44,844 bases of DNA from Streptomyces aureocirculatus (GCF_000720475.1 NZ_JOAP01000058.1:1-44844); one strand, 5' to 3'. Counted from the stretch's first letter, positions 24,016 through 33,422 are shown. A program made the numbers and translations. The notes: a model not told the origin generated them from the letters alone.

Positions 24016-25290
24016 TCACTCACCCGCGGTGACGGCGGCCAGAGCGGTCGCCGGATCGTGCGCGGCAGGGCCCGCCGGCACCCAACGGCCGCGCTCCTTG
24101 CGGTAGGGCCACCAGCGACCGTCCCGTCCGTGGCGCAACTGGGCATCGGCACCCACCACCGTCCATCGGTTCTTTACCGCACGCAGGACGGGGCGCTCGT
24201 CCTCGTCCCACGCCTGGTCCAGCGAAGCACGCGCGCGTGCCAGCGAGTCGCCCTCCGGGATCCACTCCTCCTCCAGGACGGCCAGCGCGGCACGCCCCCC
24301 GAGCTCCCACGCCCGCACCGCACGGGCCAGCCCTTCACGGTCGCGCCCCGAATCCGCCGCCAGCCGGTCGGCGATCAGGGGATGCGGCGCGGCCGCAGCG
24401 AGACGGACCCCGTCCTCGCCCGGCGTCAACGGAGGCTCGACGGGCTGCTGTTCATGCCCCGGCGCCAGCGCCTCGGCCAGCAGCCGGTGAGCCTCCGCCG
24501 CCGCGCGTGCCGCCAGGAATCCGAGCGCCGCGCCATCCACGCCGGGGGCGGGCTCCGTCTCTGTGTCCAGGGAAGGCGGCAGACCGGGCTGTGCGGGCAG
24601 CGCGGGAAGCTCGGGCAGCGGCGGCAGCACGGCGCCGTCCGCGTACGCCTCGGAGGCCGTCACGCCCTCCTGCGAGGCTTCTCGCGTCTCCGGCTGCTCG
24701 GTGTCCGACGTAGCCAGGTGCGCGACGCTGCGCACCTGCAACTCGTCCAGGAGCCGACGTTCTCCGCGACCGCGCATCAGGAGCAACACGAACGGATCCT
24801 GGTCGAGCAGACGAGCCACCTGGTAGCACAGGGCCGCCGTGTGCCCGCAGTGGTCCCATGCCTCGCAGTCGCACTCGGGCTCCAGGTCGCCGATTCCGGG
24901 CAGCAGCTCGACGCCGGCGGCTGCCGCGTCCTCCAGGAGGTGCGGCGGCATGTCCCGGTCGAGCAGTGCGGCGATGTGCCCGGCCCGCTCCACGGCCATG
25001 CCGAGGAAGCGGTCCCACTCGTCGTCGCTCAACTCCTGCAGCAGCACGTCCGAGCGGTGCCGTGTGCCGTCCTTGTCCTGCACGACCGCGGTGATGCGCC
25101 CCGGGCGCACCGAGACCGCGCCCACCGACCCCGCCCGCGCGAGCCGACGGCCGTTCTTGAGCTGCGCGAGCTCCAGGGCCGTGTCCTCCAGGGCCTTCAT
25201 CCACGTCTGACCCCACCAGGTCTGCGCGAACCCCTTCCCGTGCGGGGTGGGCAGCGCCTCGAACGTCCGCTCGTCGTCGTACTCCGTCAC
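24016..25290 (-). CDS. SWIM zinc-finger protein
   Basis: 424 residues. The start MTEYDDERTFEALP is followed by HGKGFAQTWWGQTWMKALED, which is the usual opening of actinobacterial SWIM proteins. The zinc finger is near residues 140-150: ECDCEAWDHCGHTAALCY, the CxCx(n)CxH form. The middle is Ala/Pro-rich. The C-terminal part (RAVRAWELGGRAALAVLEEE, GRWWPYRKERGRWVPAGP) is conserved in the family. It sits 127 bases behind a SNF2 helicase gene on the same strand; SWIM-SNF2 pairs are usual in Streptomyces and suggest that the two act together on DNA or chromatin-like nucleoid. The actual substrate is unknown. Confidence 0.85.
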   Translation of the reverse strand: MTEYDDERTFEALPTPHGKGFAQTWWGQTWMKALEDTALELAQLKNGRRLARAGSVGAVSVRPGRITAVVQDKDGTRHRSDVLLQELSDDEWDRFLGMAVERAGHIAALLDRDMPPHLLEDAAAAGVELLPGIGDLEPECDCEAWDHCGHTAALCYQVARLLDQDPFVLLLMRGRGERRLLDELQVRSVAHLATSDTEQPETREASQEGVTASEAYADGAVLPPLPELPALPAQPGLPPSLDTETEPAPGVDGAALGFLAARAAAEAHRLLAEALAPGHEQQPVEPPLTPGEDGVRLAAAAPHPLIADRLAADSGRDREGLARAVRAWELGGRAALAVLEEEWIPEGDSLARARASLDQAWDEDERPVLRAVKNRWTVVGADAQLRHGRDGRWWPYRKERGRWVPAGPAAHDPATALAAVTAGE

Positions 25291-25417
25291 GCCGTCGCTC
25301 CCGTCGTCGCCACTGCTGCCGTCTCCGCTGTCTGTACACGCCTGTCGGCCTGCCCCGCCGTACGGGACTCCTGACAGGTGATCCGCGCCGAGTGCGCCCT
25401 CACGTCGTACGCCCCCC

Positions 25418-28306
25418 TCATCGCGTGGCCCCTCCTCGCAGCTCGACCAGGTCGGACAGTTCGGCGTCGGTGAGCTCGGTCAGCCCTGCCTCGCCGGAAC
25501 CGAGGACGGCATCGGCGAGCTCGCGCTTGCGCAGCAGCATCTCGGCGATGCGGTCCTCGATGGTGCCTTCCGCGATCAGCCGGTGCACCTGGACGGGCTG
25601 TGTCTGCCCGATGCGGTACGCGCGGTCGGTGGCCTGGGCCTCGACGGCGGGGTTCCACCACCGGTCGTAGTGCACGACGTGCTCGGCCCGCGTGAGGTTG
25701 AGGCCGGTGCCGGCCGCCTTCAACGACAGCAAGAAGACCGGGACTTCGCCGTCCTGAAAGCGCCGGACCATCGCCTCCCGCGTGGCCACAGGGGTCCCGC
25801 CGTGGAGGAACTGCGAGGCAATGCCACGCGATGACAGATGCTGTTCGATGAGCCGCGCCATCTGTACGTACTGGGTGAAGACAAGAACGCTCGCTTCCTC
25901 GGCGAGAATCGTGTCGAGCAACTCGTCCAGGAGCTCCAGCTTTCCGGAGCGGCCGGTGATGCGCGGCTTGTCCTCCTTGAGGTACTGGGCGGGGTGGTTG
26001 CAGATCTGCTTCAGGCCGGTCAGTAGCTTGACGATCAGCCCGCGGCGGGCGAAACCGTCGGCTCCGGAGATCTCGGCGAGCGTCTCGCGGACCACCGCTT
26101 CGTAGAGGCCCGTCTGTTCGGTGCTCAGGGCGACGGCACGGTCGGTCTCCGTCTTGGGCGGGAGCTCCGGAGCGATGCCCGGGTCCGACTTGCGGCGGCG
26201 CAGCAGGAAGGGGCGCACCAACTGGGAGAGCCGTTCGGCGGCTGCGGGATCGGCACCGCCCTCGACGGCCTGGGCGTAGCGGGTGCGGAAGGTGCCGAGC
26301 TTGCCGAGCAGCCCGGGAGTGGTCCAGTCGAGGATCGCCCACAGCTCGGAGAGGTTGTTCTCCACGGGGGTGCCGGTGAGCGCCACGCGCGCGCGTGTGC
26401 CGATGGTGCGCAGTTGCTTGGCCGTGGCTGAGTACGGGTTCTTCACGTGCTGTGCCTCGTCGGCGACGACCATGCCCCAGCCGGTCGAGGCGAGTCGCTC
26501 CGTGTCGAGACGCATCGTGCCGTAGGTGGTCAGCACGAACTCGCCGTCCGCCACGTCGTCCAGTGTCCGGGTGGGGCCGTGGAAGCGACGCACAGCGGTA
26601 CCGGGTGCGAACTTCTCGATCTCGCGCTGCCAGTTGCCCATCAGGGAGGTCGGGCACACGACGAGCGTGGGTCCCGCGGTCTCCTCATGGCTCTGCCGGT
26701 GCAGATGCAGCGAGATCAGAGTGATGGTCTTGCCGAGCCCCATGTCGTCGGCCAGGCACGCGCCGAGCCCCAAGGACGTCATGCGGGCCAGCCAGTTGAG
26801 TCCCCGCAACTGGTAGTCGCGCAGCTCGGCGGCGAGCGCCGGCGGCTGCCCCACGGGCTCCATGCCCTCCGGGTCCGCCAAACGCTCGCGCAGGGTCGCG
26901 AGCCACCCTGTGGGCTCGACGTCGACGCGGCGGCCGTCCACCTCCGTGGTACCGGTCAGGGCTGCGCCCAGCGCGTCGATCGGGGTGACCTTGCGGTCGT
27001 GCTGCGCTCGGGCACGGCGTGCCTCGTCGGGGTCGACGAGCACCCACTGGTCGCGCAGGCGCACCACCGGGCGGTTGGCCTCCGCGAGGCGGTCGAGGTC
27101 CTCGCGGCTCAACTCCTGGTCACCCAGCGCGAAACGCCAGTTGAAGGCGAGGAGTGCGTCGGCCGAAAGGTACGAGGGGGTGTCCGAGCCGAACGTGTTC
27201 GGGGCCGTGTCGGTGTCGTCGCCGCTCGCTTCGGGGTCGTCCGGACCGATGACCGCGCGGGCGGTGAGGCTGCGCGCGAGTTCCCTGGGCCAGTGCACGT
27301 CCACGCCGGCGACGGCGAGCATGCGCGCGCCCTCGCCGAGCAGTTCGGTGACCTCTTCGTCGGCGAGCTCGACCGCGTCCGGCACCGGTGCCGAGAGCAG
27401 CGGCCCGAGCGGCGTCCACGCGCGCGTGGCGCGACGCAGTGCCAACAGGGCGTCCATGCGGGCGCGCGGGCCGAACGTTTCCGCGGCGGCGCCCGAGCCG
27501 GCCCACACCTCGGCGGCGTCCGCGACGAGTGACGGGTCGCTGACGCTGTGGACCTGGACGACAGCGCGGAACGGCAGCGGATCCTCCTCGGACGTGTCCG
27601 ACCGCAAGCCGGGCACCTCGACGCGCAGCGAGATCCGCACCCCCGCGTCATGGCCCGCAGCGACGTCCGAAGCCCAGGCGCGCTGTGCGGGTACGTACTG
27701 GGGCTCCGGCGCGGCGAACGCCGGGTGTCCGGCGGCCGACGCGGCGGCAGGGGAGCGCGGCAGCGTGTCGGCGACGGCGTCGAGGAACTGGCGCAGCAGC
27801 CGCTCCGGAGCAGGCAGCCGGGGCGGCGTGCCGGCATCCAGGGGGACGGCGTGGGCGGTGGGCGGCATCGCGGCCGCGAGGTCGCGGAGCCGCTCCAGGT
27901 CATCGGTGCTGAGTGGGCCCGCACGCCAGGCGTCGTGGTCGCTTTCGGAGAGCCCCGGCAACAGCAGTCCTCGGGCCACCAGTTGCAGGGCGAGGACGGC
28001 CGCAGTGCCCCAGAAGGTGGTCGTGGGGTGAGCGCCGGTCGTGGCTCGCGCGCGCGTGAGCACCGGCAGCGCGGCGCCGAGGGGGAGCAGTGACGCCGGC
28101 ACGCTTGTCACGTCGATCTTCTCGGCGCCGGGTGTCGCCACGGTGAGCTCGCCGACGGTGCCTGCCTGTGTGCCGGGCGGAGTGGCGCCGTCGGCGTGCC
28201 AGAACGCGACGTGTCCGGTGCGCGCGGGATCGCCGGGCACGAACACGACACAGCAACGAGCGAGATCCGCAATCTCGGAGGGGGTGACAGCGAGCAGCCT
28301 GTGCAC
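25418..28306 (-). CDS. SNF2-family DEAD/DEAH helicase / ATPase
   Basis: 962 residues from a GTG at 28306 with GAGGAA upstream. N-terminal 460 residues are a family-specific region with no catalytic motif that I recognise. The SNF2 motor follows: LRGLNWLARMTSLGLGACLA, Walker A in DDMGLGKTIT near 520, VVADEAQHVKNPY (DEAQ) near 610, VALTGTPVENNLSELWAILD, then the C-terminal RecA domain with VFTQYVQMARLIEQHL, SLKAAGTGLNLTRAEHVVHY, DRWWNPAVEAQATDRAYRIG and QTQPVQVHRL. It should translocate on double-stranded DNA. The gene is divergent from a desaturase and heads a pair with the SWIM protein. Confidence 0.92.
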   Translation of the reverse strand: MHRLLAVTPSEIADLARCCVVFVPGDPARTGHVAFWHADGATPPGTQAGTVGELTVATPGAEKIDVTSVPASLLPLGAALPVLTRARATTGAHPTTTFWGTAAVLALQLVARGLLLPGLSESDHDAWRAGPLSTDDLERLRDLAAAMPPTAHAVPLDAGTPPRLPAPERLLRQFLDAVADTLPRSPAAASAAGHPAFAAPEPQYVPAQRAWASDVAAGHDAGVRISLRVEVPGLRSDTSEEDPLPFRAVVQVHSVSDPSLVADAAEVWAGSGAAAETFGPRARMDALLALRRATRAWTPLGPLLSAPVPDAVELADEEVTELLGEGARMLAVAGVDVHWPRELARSLTARAVIGPDDPEASGDDTDTAPNTFGSDTPSYLSADALLAFNWRFALGDQELSREDLDRLAEANRPVVRLRDQWVLVDPDEARRARAQHDRKVTPIDALGAALTGTTEVDGRRVDVEPTGWLATLRERLADPEGMEPVGQPPALAAELRDYQLRGLNWLARMTSLGLGACLADDMGLGKTITLISLHLHRQSHEETAGPTLVVCPTSLMGNWQREIEKFAPGTAVRRFHGPTRTLDDVADGEFVLTTYGTMRLDTERLASTGWGMVVADEAQHVKNPYSATAKQLRTIGTRARVALTGTPVENNLSELWAILDWTTPGLLGKLGTFRTRYAQAVEGGADPAAAERLSQLVRPFLLRRRKSDPGIAPELPPKTETDRAVALSTEQTGLYEAVVRETLAEISGADGFARRGLIVKLLTGLKQICNHPAQYLKEDKPRITGRSGKLELLDELLDTILAEEASVLVFTQYVQMARLIEQHLSSRGIASQFLHGGTPVATREAMVRRFQDGEVPVFLLSLKAAGTGLNLTRAEHVVHYDRWWNPAVEAQATDRAYRIGQTQPVQVHRLIAEGTIEDRIAEMLLRKRELADAVLGSGEAGLTELTDAELSDLVELRGGATR

Positions 28307-28551
28307 AGCGATGACGCATTCCTCAAATTTGACTAATGAGACCGAGCGGCTGAGAGTACATCATCTATGGCAAGAGCAGGGGACCGATAAGCCCGTGATC
28401 CCCGTCACTTCACCAGGGGTGTATTCAGCACCCCTACGGCGGGGCGCTGGCACCCGGTGAAACGCGGGGGGTGGCGTCATGGTCGCCGAAGGTGGTCGAT
28501 CCGTACGTTTCCAAAGGTCGGAGAACCCTCACGGAGACCGGAGACCTCGCC
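28307..28551. promoter_or_regulatory. Divergent promoter region, SNF2 gene / desaturase gene
   Basis: 245 bases between two divergent starts. An A/T-rich patch AAATTTGACTAATG near 28324-28338 (TTGACT) stands out and could be a -35 region on the plus strand, but I cannot point to a matching -10. Confidence 0.35.
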
Positions 28552-29607
28552 ATGCCCCAGGCTGCCACAGCCGTCGCGGAACGCCCCACCGATGTCCGCG
28601 CACGGCATTCCTCCGGGAGCGACTTCGCTCCGCTTCTGCGCGCCATCCGCGCACGGGGGCTCCTGGAGCGGCGCACCGCCTGGTACGTGCGCAGCATGGC
28701 CGCCAACGCCGCCGCGCTGGCGGCCGTGTGCGCGGGACTCTTCACCATCGGGCACACCTGGTGGGTACTGCTCCTCGCACCGGTGCTCTCCGTGCTCTGC
28801 GCCCGCACCGCCTTCATAGGACACGACGCCGGGCACTCCCAGATAACGAGCAACCGCACCGTCGCCCGCCTCATCGGCCTGTTCCATGGCAATCTGCTCC
28901 TCGGTATGAGCGTCGGCTGGTGGAACGACAAGCACAACCGCCACCACGCCAACCCCAACCACGTCGACAAGGACCCCGACGTCGCAGCCGACGTCCTGGT
29001 GTTCACCGCACGGCAAGCCAGGCTCCGTGCCGGCTTCCGGCGCCGGCTCACCCGCAACCAGGCGTGGCTCTTCTTCCCGCTGACGCTGCTGCAGGGCGTC
29101 GCCATGAAGATCTACGGCTTCCGCGATCTGCGCCGTCAGAGCCGCAGCGAACGAGCGGTCGAGGGCCCTCTGCTGGTGATCCACCTCGTGGGGTACGTGA
29201 CCCTGCTGCTCACGGCGATGCCCCTCGGACACGCCCTCGCCTTCGCCGCCCTCCACCAGGCGCTCTTCGGTCTGCATCTGGGGATGGCCTTCGCCCCCAA
29301 CCACAAGGGCATGGAGATGCCCGACCCGGACGGCGAGCGCTGGGGCCACCTGAAGCGACAGGTCCTCACCTCGCGGAACATCCGCGGCGGCCCACTCACC
29401 GACTGGCTCCTCGGCGGCCTGAACTACCAGATCGAGCACCACTTGTTCCCGAGCATGCCCCGCCCGCACCTGCGCCTTGCCCAGCCCATGGTCCGCGCGC
29501 ACTGTCATGCTGTGGGTATGTCCTACGCGCAGACAGGGCTCATCGACTCCTACCGGCAGGTGCTGCGCCACATGTACGAGGTCGGCGAACCACTCAGGGT
29601 TGAGTAG
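28552..29607 (+). CDS. Membrane fatty acid desaturase
   Basis: 351 residues from ATG 28552, with GGAG 8 bases upstream; the ORF is open to 28471. The three histidine boxes of the acyl-lipid/acyl-CoA desaturases are present: HDAGHSQ near residue 92, HNRHHANPNHVDKDPD near 130 and QIEHHLFPSMPRPHL near 293. Hydrophobic segments lie between (ANAAALAAVCAGLFTIGHTW, LLVIHLVGYVTLLLTAM). These enzymes hold two irons in the His boxes and insert a double bond in membrane fatty acids using oxygen and an electron donor. The substrate position cannot be told. The small membrane gene at 29715 follows in the same direction but 107 bases away. Confidence 0.9.
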   Translation: MPQAATAVAERPTDVRARHSSGSDFAPLLRAIRARGLLERRTAWYVRSMAANAAALAAVCAGLFTIGHTWWVLLLAPVLSVLCARTAFIGHDAGHSQITSNRTVARLIGLFHGNLLLGMSVGWWNDKHNRHHANPNHVDKDPDVAADVLVFTARQARLRAGFRRRLTRNQAWLFFPLTLLQGVAMKIYGFRDLRRQSRSERAVEGPLLVIHLVGYVTLLLTAMPLGHALAFAALHQALFGLHLGMAFAPNHKGMEMPDPDGERWGHLKRQVLTSRNIRGGPLTDWLLGGLNYQIEHHLFPSMPRPHLRLAQPMVRAHCHAVGMSYAQTGLIDSYRQVLRHMYEVGEPLRVE

Positions 29608-29714
29608 GGGTCGCAGGTCAGGGATCGGTCAGGGTCGCGTCCAGGAACCGGACGCGGTCCCGACGCGTTTTCAAAACAGAGAGCGGTAGCACAGCCGCGA
29701 AGGAGGCGACGGAC

Positions 29715-29897
29715 ATGTCGAAGAAGGCGAAGATCGCCGCAGGAGGCGTGGCGGCAGGACTCATCATGCTGATCTGGCTGCCCTGGTGGGCCGCATTCCT
29801 GATCGTGCTCGGTGTACCGGCGGCGGCCTATCTGACACTCGACTCCGGGCAGCGGCGCAGGCTGCGCCGCGTCACCCGCAAGGAACTCGGCCGCTGA
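29715..29897 (+). CDS. Small membrane protein
   Basis: 60 residues. GAAGGAGG lies 7 bases before the ATG. Layout: short basic N-terminus (MSKKAKI), two closely packed hydrophobic stretches (AAGGVAAGLIMLIWLPWWAA and FLIVLGVPAAAYLTL), then a strongly basic C-terminus (SGQRRRLRRVTRKELGR). I do not recognise a function. The basic tail should stay on the cytoplasmic side. Third codon positions and ribosome site support expression. Confidence 0.7.
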   Translation: MSKKAKIAAGGVAAGLIMLIWLPWWAAFLIVLGVPAAAYLTLDSGQRRRLRRVTRKELGR

Positions 29898-30127
29898 GCG
29901 GCTCCGCACGACCAGCACGACGGACCTCGAGGCCACCCGGCCCGATGGCCGAACATCGAGCGCACGCTCACTTCGCCCCGCATCGCGGGTGGGACAGCTC
30001 AAGCGCCGCACCCCTGTGCGGGTTCGATGCCGGCAGATGCGTACGGAAAAACTCGTTACGACGGCCGACCCCGCCCGTGCCCAAGACACCCATGACTTCC
30101 CGAAGGGAGGCCCAGCGATCCCACGGT

Positions 30128-30135
30128 GATCGCTG
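30128..30135 (+). promoter_or_regulatory. Right arm of a hairpin at the start of the HEAT-like pseudogene
   Basis: CAGCGATC (30113-30120), loop CCACGGT, GATCGCTG (30128-30135). The stem ends one base before ATG 30136. With the GGGAGG at about 30105 it could affect initiation. Confidence 0.35.
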
Positions 30136-30967
30136 ATGGCCGGACACGGCGCGTCCCCGACGCACACCCCGCAGTCCCCGTCCACGCCCAGGCGTGCTCC
30201 CGCGCCCCTGACCGCGGCCTGGCTGAGGCCCCACTTCGACCCCTTGCCCTACCCGGCCCGCATGAGCGCCCTCGCGCGCTACGCCCGATCTCTCACCCCC
30301 GACGCCTACGCGTCCCTGCTCCAAGACCTCGACACCGGCAGCCCGCACGAGCGGCACACCGCGCTCTTCCTCGCCGTCACGCGCCGCGACCTCATCGCTG
30401 TCACCGACGCCTTGACCGACCCGCTCCTGCGCCGTCGCGCCCAGTCCGCGGCCATCCACCTTCCCGCCGCCACACCGTCCCTGGAACAGCTCGCGCGGGG
30501 CCCGTGGTGGCCGCACGACGCGAGACCTATCGCAACCTGCGCCTGAGTCACCGCGACGGCCTCGCCGACCGTCTGCTGCCCCTCATCCACGAACAGTTCG
30601 GCCCCCGGGAATGGCCCCGCCCCTGGCCGCGTGCTCCGCTGCCACCGTCACCCCTTGGCTCAACGGGCGGTACGACGAGAGACGCTGGGAGAAGCTGTTG
30701 CGTCTGGTCGAGGAGAGGCCCTACCGGCTGCCCGCGTGCCGTGATCCGTACGTCGACGTCGACGGCCCGCCTGCTCCGGAGGCCATGCTGGCGGCGGCCC
30801 GGATGCTGCGCGATCGCGGGACGCCCGTTGCCAGGGTGATGGCCTTGACGCTGGTGCGAACTGCCGGGGAGGCGACGTCGTGGGAGGAGGCGTGGCCCAG
30901 TGAACTGGTCGCGCTGCGCGGCCACGGGGCCCCGACACGGCGACGGCCGCTCTCGTTGTCGACATGA
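30136..30967 (+). pseudogene. HEAT-like hypothetical protein, frameshifted twice and shortened
   Basis: Three frames join into one recognisable protein. Frame 1: ALARYARSLTPDAYASLLQD, then LDTGSPHERHTALFLAVTRR and DLIAVTDALTDPLLRRRAQS, to about 30510. Frame 0: VAARRETYRNLRLSHRDGLA and DRLLPLIHEQFGPREW to about 30612. Frame 2: PLAACSAATVTPWLNGRYDE and RRWEKLLRLVEERPYRLPAC onwards to 30967. The pattern (helical repeats, LARRxTYRxLRL, LxACSAATVxxWL) is one I associate with HEAT-like Streptomyces proteins of unknown function, which are normally much longer. Both shifts are -1. The protein is therefore almost surely lost, unless the sequence has errors at about 30510 and 30612. Confidence 0.6.
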
Positions 30968-31194
30968 GGGGGACTTGTCGACTGCATGAGTGGCTATTGA
31001 CCACCCTCATGCCGGGGAGACGGGGACCGGGTTGCCGACCGGCTGCGGTCGGCTGCGCCCATGGATGGACCGGCCGTGTCCATGCATTGATCGGATCCGG
31101 CTGTTGATGGCGAGGGCTCGGCTGTTGACGGTGTGGACCCAGTGCTTCGAGTACTTGATGACGTTGATCCAGATGTTGAGGAACTGGATCTGTC
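30968..31194. other. Gap with G/C-biased minus-strand frame, no gene called
   Basis: A minus-strand frame from about 31190 to TGA at 31007 has almost only G/C third positions and reads LRQIQFLNIWINVIKYSKHW then an Asn/Arg/His-rich tail, but it has no start codon and overlaps the end of the next gene. The bias may come from repeats of the type ATCAACAGCCG. Confidence 0.3.
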
Positions 31195-32034
31195 TCAGGA
31201 CGGGCGAACCGCCATCTTGTCGAGCGCTTCCAGCAGTTCCGGAAGCTCCGCCCCGCGCCCGACGGGCAACACCTCTCCGGGCTCCTCGTCCATCAACACG
31301 AACGCGATGTCGTCGGTCCTGGCCACCATGGACCACCCGGGGCCGTCGGCGCGCAGCGTGCGTGCCTCGCCGGAGGCGAAGGACGACCGCACCCGCCCGA
31401 GCGGCGGAGGTGTCTCCACATAGGTGCGCGCCTCCGCGAGGACACGGCGTACGCCGGTGAGCGGCTCGGATTGCGGTCCCGTCGCACCGCTCACCCCGGC
31501 CCCGTCCGTATCACCCTCCACACCGGTGAAGTCCTCGTCGTCGATCTGTTCGCGCCACACGGCCCACTGGAGAGCTATCTCGTCGGCCCCGAGGCGACGC
31601 TGGGCCGGACCCCATGTGTCCGACGGGGGAGGGCTGAGGGGAACCAGGTCCGGCTGTTCGGGATCCGGCTCGGGGTCGTGCGGGGCGGGCACTCCGGGGG
31701 CGGCCACGGCCACCGCGAGCGGCCAGCCGGGCAACCCGGCGACCACGGTCCGTTCGCCGGGCGACAGGTCGTACTCCATGCCGCAGTCCCAAGCGGCGAT
31801 GGCGACGGCGACGAGCGACACGTCGTCGGTGACGACCGTCCAGCGCGCGCCGGCACTGTCCTGGCCGAGGACCAGGCCGTACCCGGCGGCGAGAGGAGGC
31901 AGCCCCAGGGCCGCACACGCCTCCGGGTAGTCGTCGCCGAGCACGCTGGGGAACTTCGCCGGTGTGAGGAGCACCGCCGTCAGTACGTACAGCGCGTCGT
32001 CGTCGGTGGCGACAGCGTCGTCCGTCCCGGCCAT
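31195..32034 (-). CDS. Conserved Streptomyces hypothetical protein (acidic)
   Basis: 279 residues from ATG 32034, chosen because GGGGAGG lies five bases upstream; the ORF extends to 32058. Acidic N-terminus (GTDDAVATDDDALYVLT), then a folded part: FPSVLGDDYPEACAALGLPP, LVLGQDSAGARWTVVTDDVS, MEYDLSPGERTVVAGLPGWP. After a proline/aspartate linker (PHDPEPDPEQPDLVPLSPPP), a second part (GADEIALQWAVWREQIDDED, GVRRVLAEARTYVETPPPLG, GPGWSMVARTDDIAFVLMDE) ends LLEALDKMAVRPS. I recognise no catalytic motif. Function unknown. No signal or membrane segment, so it is probably cytoplasmic. Confidence 0.75.
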   Translation of the reverse strand: MAGTDDAVATDDDALYVLTAVLLTPAKFPSVLGDDYPEACAALGLPPLAAGYGLVLGQDSAGARWTVVTDDVSLVAVAIAAWDCGMEYDLSPGERTVVAGLPGWPLAVAVAAPGVPAPHDPEPDPEQPDLVPLSPPPSDTWGPAQRRLGADEIALQWAVWREQIDDEDFTGVEGDTDGAGVSGATGPQSEPLTGVRRVLAEARTYVETPPPLGRVRSSFASGEARTLRADGPGWSMVARTDDIAFVLMDEEPGEVLPVGRGAELPELLEALDKMAVRPS

Positions 32035-32167
32035 GCCGGCCTCCCCATCACTGGCCACTTCTTCCTCCGTCGGCGCACCCTAACCACTGGCCCTTGATGC
32101 CGTCGAGGGCGGATGACCAGGAAAATTCGCTCGTACGCCACTGGAGGCGCCGCCTACGCTGGCTGTC

Positions 32168-32590
32168 ATGCCCAGGGCCAGTTCACACTTCGTCTGTCTG
32201 CCGTGCCGTGCGTCGTTCAAGAAACCGGCGGACTACACACGCGTGCGCCGTGACGTCTGCCCCCAGTGCGGAGAGCAACTGCTCAACGCGGGTTCAGCCC
32301 TGGCGGTGCCCAAGCGTCGGGACACCGCCGCATGGCGTGCCCTCACGGTGCTCCTGACCGCCGGTGTGCGCTTCCGGCAGGACTGTTGCGGCGGGGGACC
32401 CGGCTACCGCCCCCGGACGCCGCGGGAGGTACGCGAACGCCTCGCGCACGCCGACGCCACGGGAGTCCCTGCCGGTGCGGCACTCGTGTGCCCGGACCCG
32501 ACCCACACCGACGTCAGACGGACGGCAGGCCGAGGAGCGTACGCGCCACGACGCGCGGCGACTCGTCGCGCTCCCGGGCAAGGGCGATGA
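32168..32590 (+). CDS. Zinc-ribbon protein
   Basis: 140 residues as read from ATG 32168. Two cysteine pairs, VCLPCRASFK and VCPQCGEQLL, form a zinc ribbon over residues 9-40. The rest is basic and without motif, and the last 35 residues (RRTAGRGAYAPRRAATRRAP) look like antisense of the next gene, overlapping its 3' end by about 77 bases. The true end may be near 32515. Zinc ribbons of this type bind nucleic acid or protein, but there is no context that says which. The gene is convergent with the small minus-strand gene. Confidence 0.6.
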   Translation: MPRASSHFVCLPCRASFKKPADYTRVRRDVCPQCGEQLLNAGSALAVPKRRDTAAWRALTVLLTAGVRFRQDCCGGGPGYRPRTPREVRERLAHADATGVPAGAALVCPDPTHTDVRRTAGRGAYAPRRAATRRAPGQGR

Positions 32591-32813
32591 CGGCGCGGCA
32601 GGCGAGCTCGTTGACTCCGAACGACAGTGCCTCTGGTGACACCCAGCTCGCGGCCTCGTCGAGCCGGTCCTGGTCGTCCTCGGCGCACGCCGCCACGTAG
32701 ACGGCGGCCGCCTCGAAGAGGTTGTGCGGACGCGCCTTGTCGCCGTTCGCCACCTCCTCCCAAGGATCTGCGGCCTTGCGCCCGCGCCGGAGCCTGCGCA
32801 GCTTGTCGAACAT
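32514..32813 (-). CDS. Conserved hypothetical protein, 99 residues
   Basis: From ATG 32813 the sequence is MFDKLRRLRRGRKAADPWEE, then VANGDKARPHNLFEAAAVYV, AACAEDDQDRLDEAASWVSP and FGVNELACRAVIALARERDE. A basic head precedes a helical body; no known motif. No ribosome site is obvious for this start (a frame to 32888 exists). The gene ends convergently into the zinc-ribbon ORF. Function unknown. Confidence 0.65.
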   Translation of the reverse strand: MFDKLRRLRRGRKAADPWEEVANGDKARPHNLFEAAAVYVAACAEDDQDRLDEAASWVSPEALSFGVNELACRAVIALARERDESPRVVARTLLGLPSV

Positions 32814-32908
32814 GTGGACCACCTTACCCCCGTGGGTCTCGGCTACGTGCAGCTCAACTGCCTCGTGTGACCGTAGGGTTGGGGTCACGTCGATAGAGGG
32901 AAGGCCGT

Positions 32909-33422
32909 ATGCAAGAGCGTTACGCGCGGCTGCGGCAGATCCGGCGCCTCGACCCGGAGAAGGACTTTCTGGCCATCTATCGACTTTCCACCGTGTACGA
33001 GTTCCCGTGGGACTTCACCCGAGCCCTCGAGCTCGCCCTGTACCGCACGTACGCCGTGCCGAGCATCGGTCGACTCCTGTCCCGCACGCCGAGGCTGCGG
33101 CCGTGTACTACCGCACCCTGGGGCGGCACCTGGGCATCAAAGGCATTCCCGGTCGCTACGAAGAGTTCGCCGAGTGCCTTGACGCCTACGAAGAGGCCCA
33201 CCCCTCTCCAAGGCGTAGGTCCGGCGCGTGGTGTGGCTGCGCGGTCGAGCGGTACGTCTGCTGCCGCCGCGCACAGCCCCGCGCTACGCCCGCCAGAACC
33301 GTGAGATCAAGGGCTACCCGCGCGGCTACCGCGTGGAAGAACTCGGTACGCATCCGGTGCCCGGCGTGCGCGGCTGCCCCGTGCGTCAGGTGGATCCTTC
33401 GGCGGCACGGCGACAGGACTGA
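32909..33422 (+). pseudogene. MpaB-family (DUF2236) oxygenase, broken with internal deletion
   Basis: Start MQERYARLRQIRRLDPEKDF, then LAIYRLSTVYEFPWDFTRAL and AVPSIGRLLSRT up to about 33090: this is the usual opening of MpaB-type oxygenases. The next frame gives AAAVYYRTLGRHLGIKGIPG, RYEEFAECLDAYEEAHP to about 33204, skipping about 80-90 residues that should lie between. A third frame gives RGRAVRLLPPRTAPRYARQN, REIKGYPRGYRVEELGTHPV and stops at 33420-33422. So at least one deletion and two frameshifts are present. In the family the catalytic His-rich middle binds a heme-like or iron centre; that part is missing here, so the gene is dead. Confidence 0.75.

Noticed and set aside
25287..26657. 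Minus-strand frame of 456 codons
   Set aside because: Shifted frame of the SNF2 gene (Arg/His/Pro-rich).
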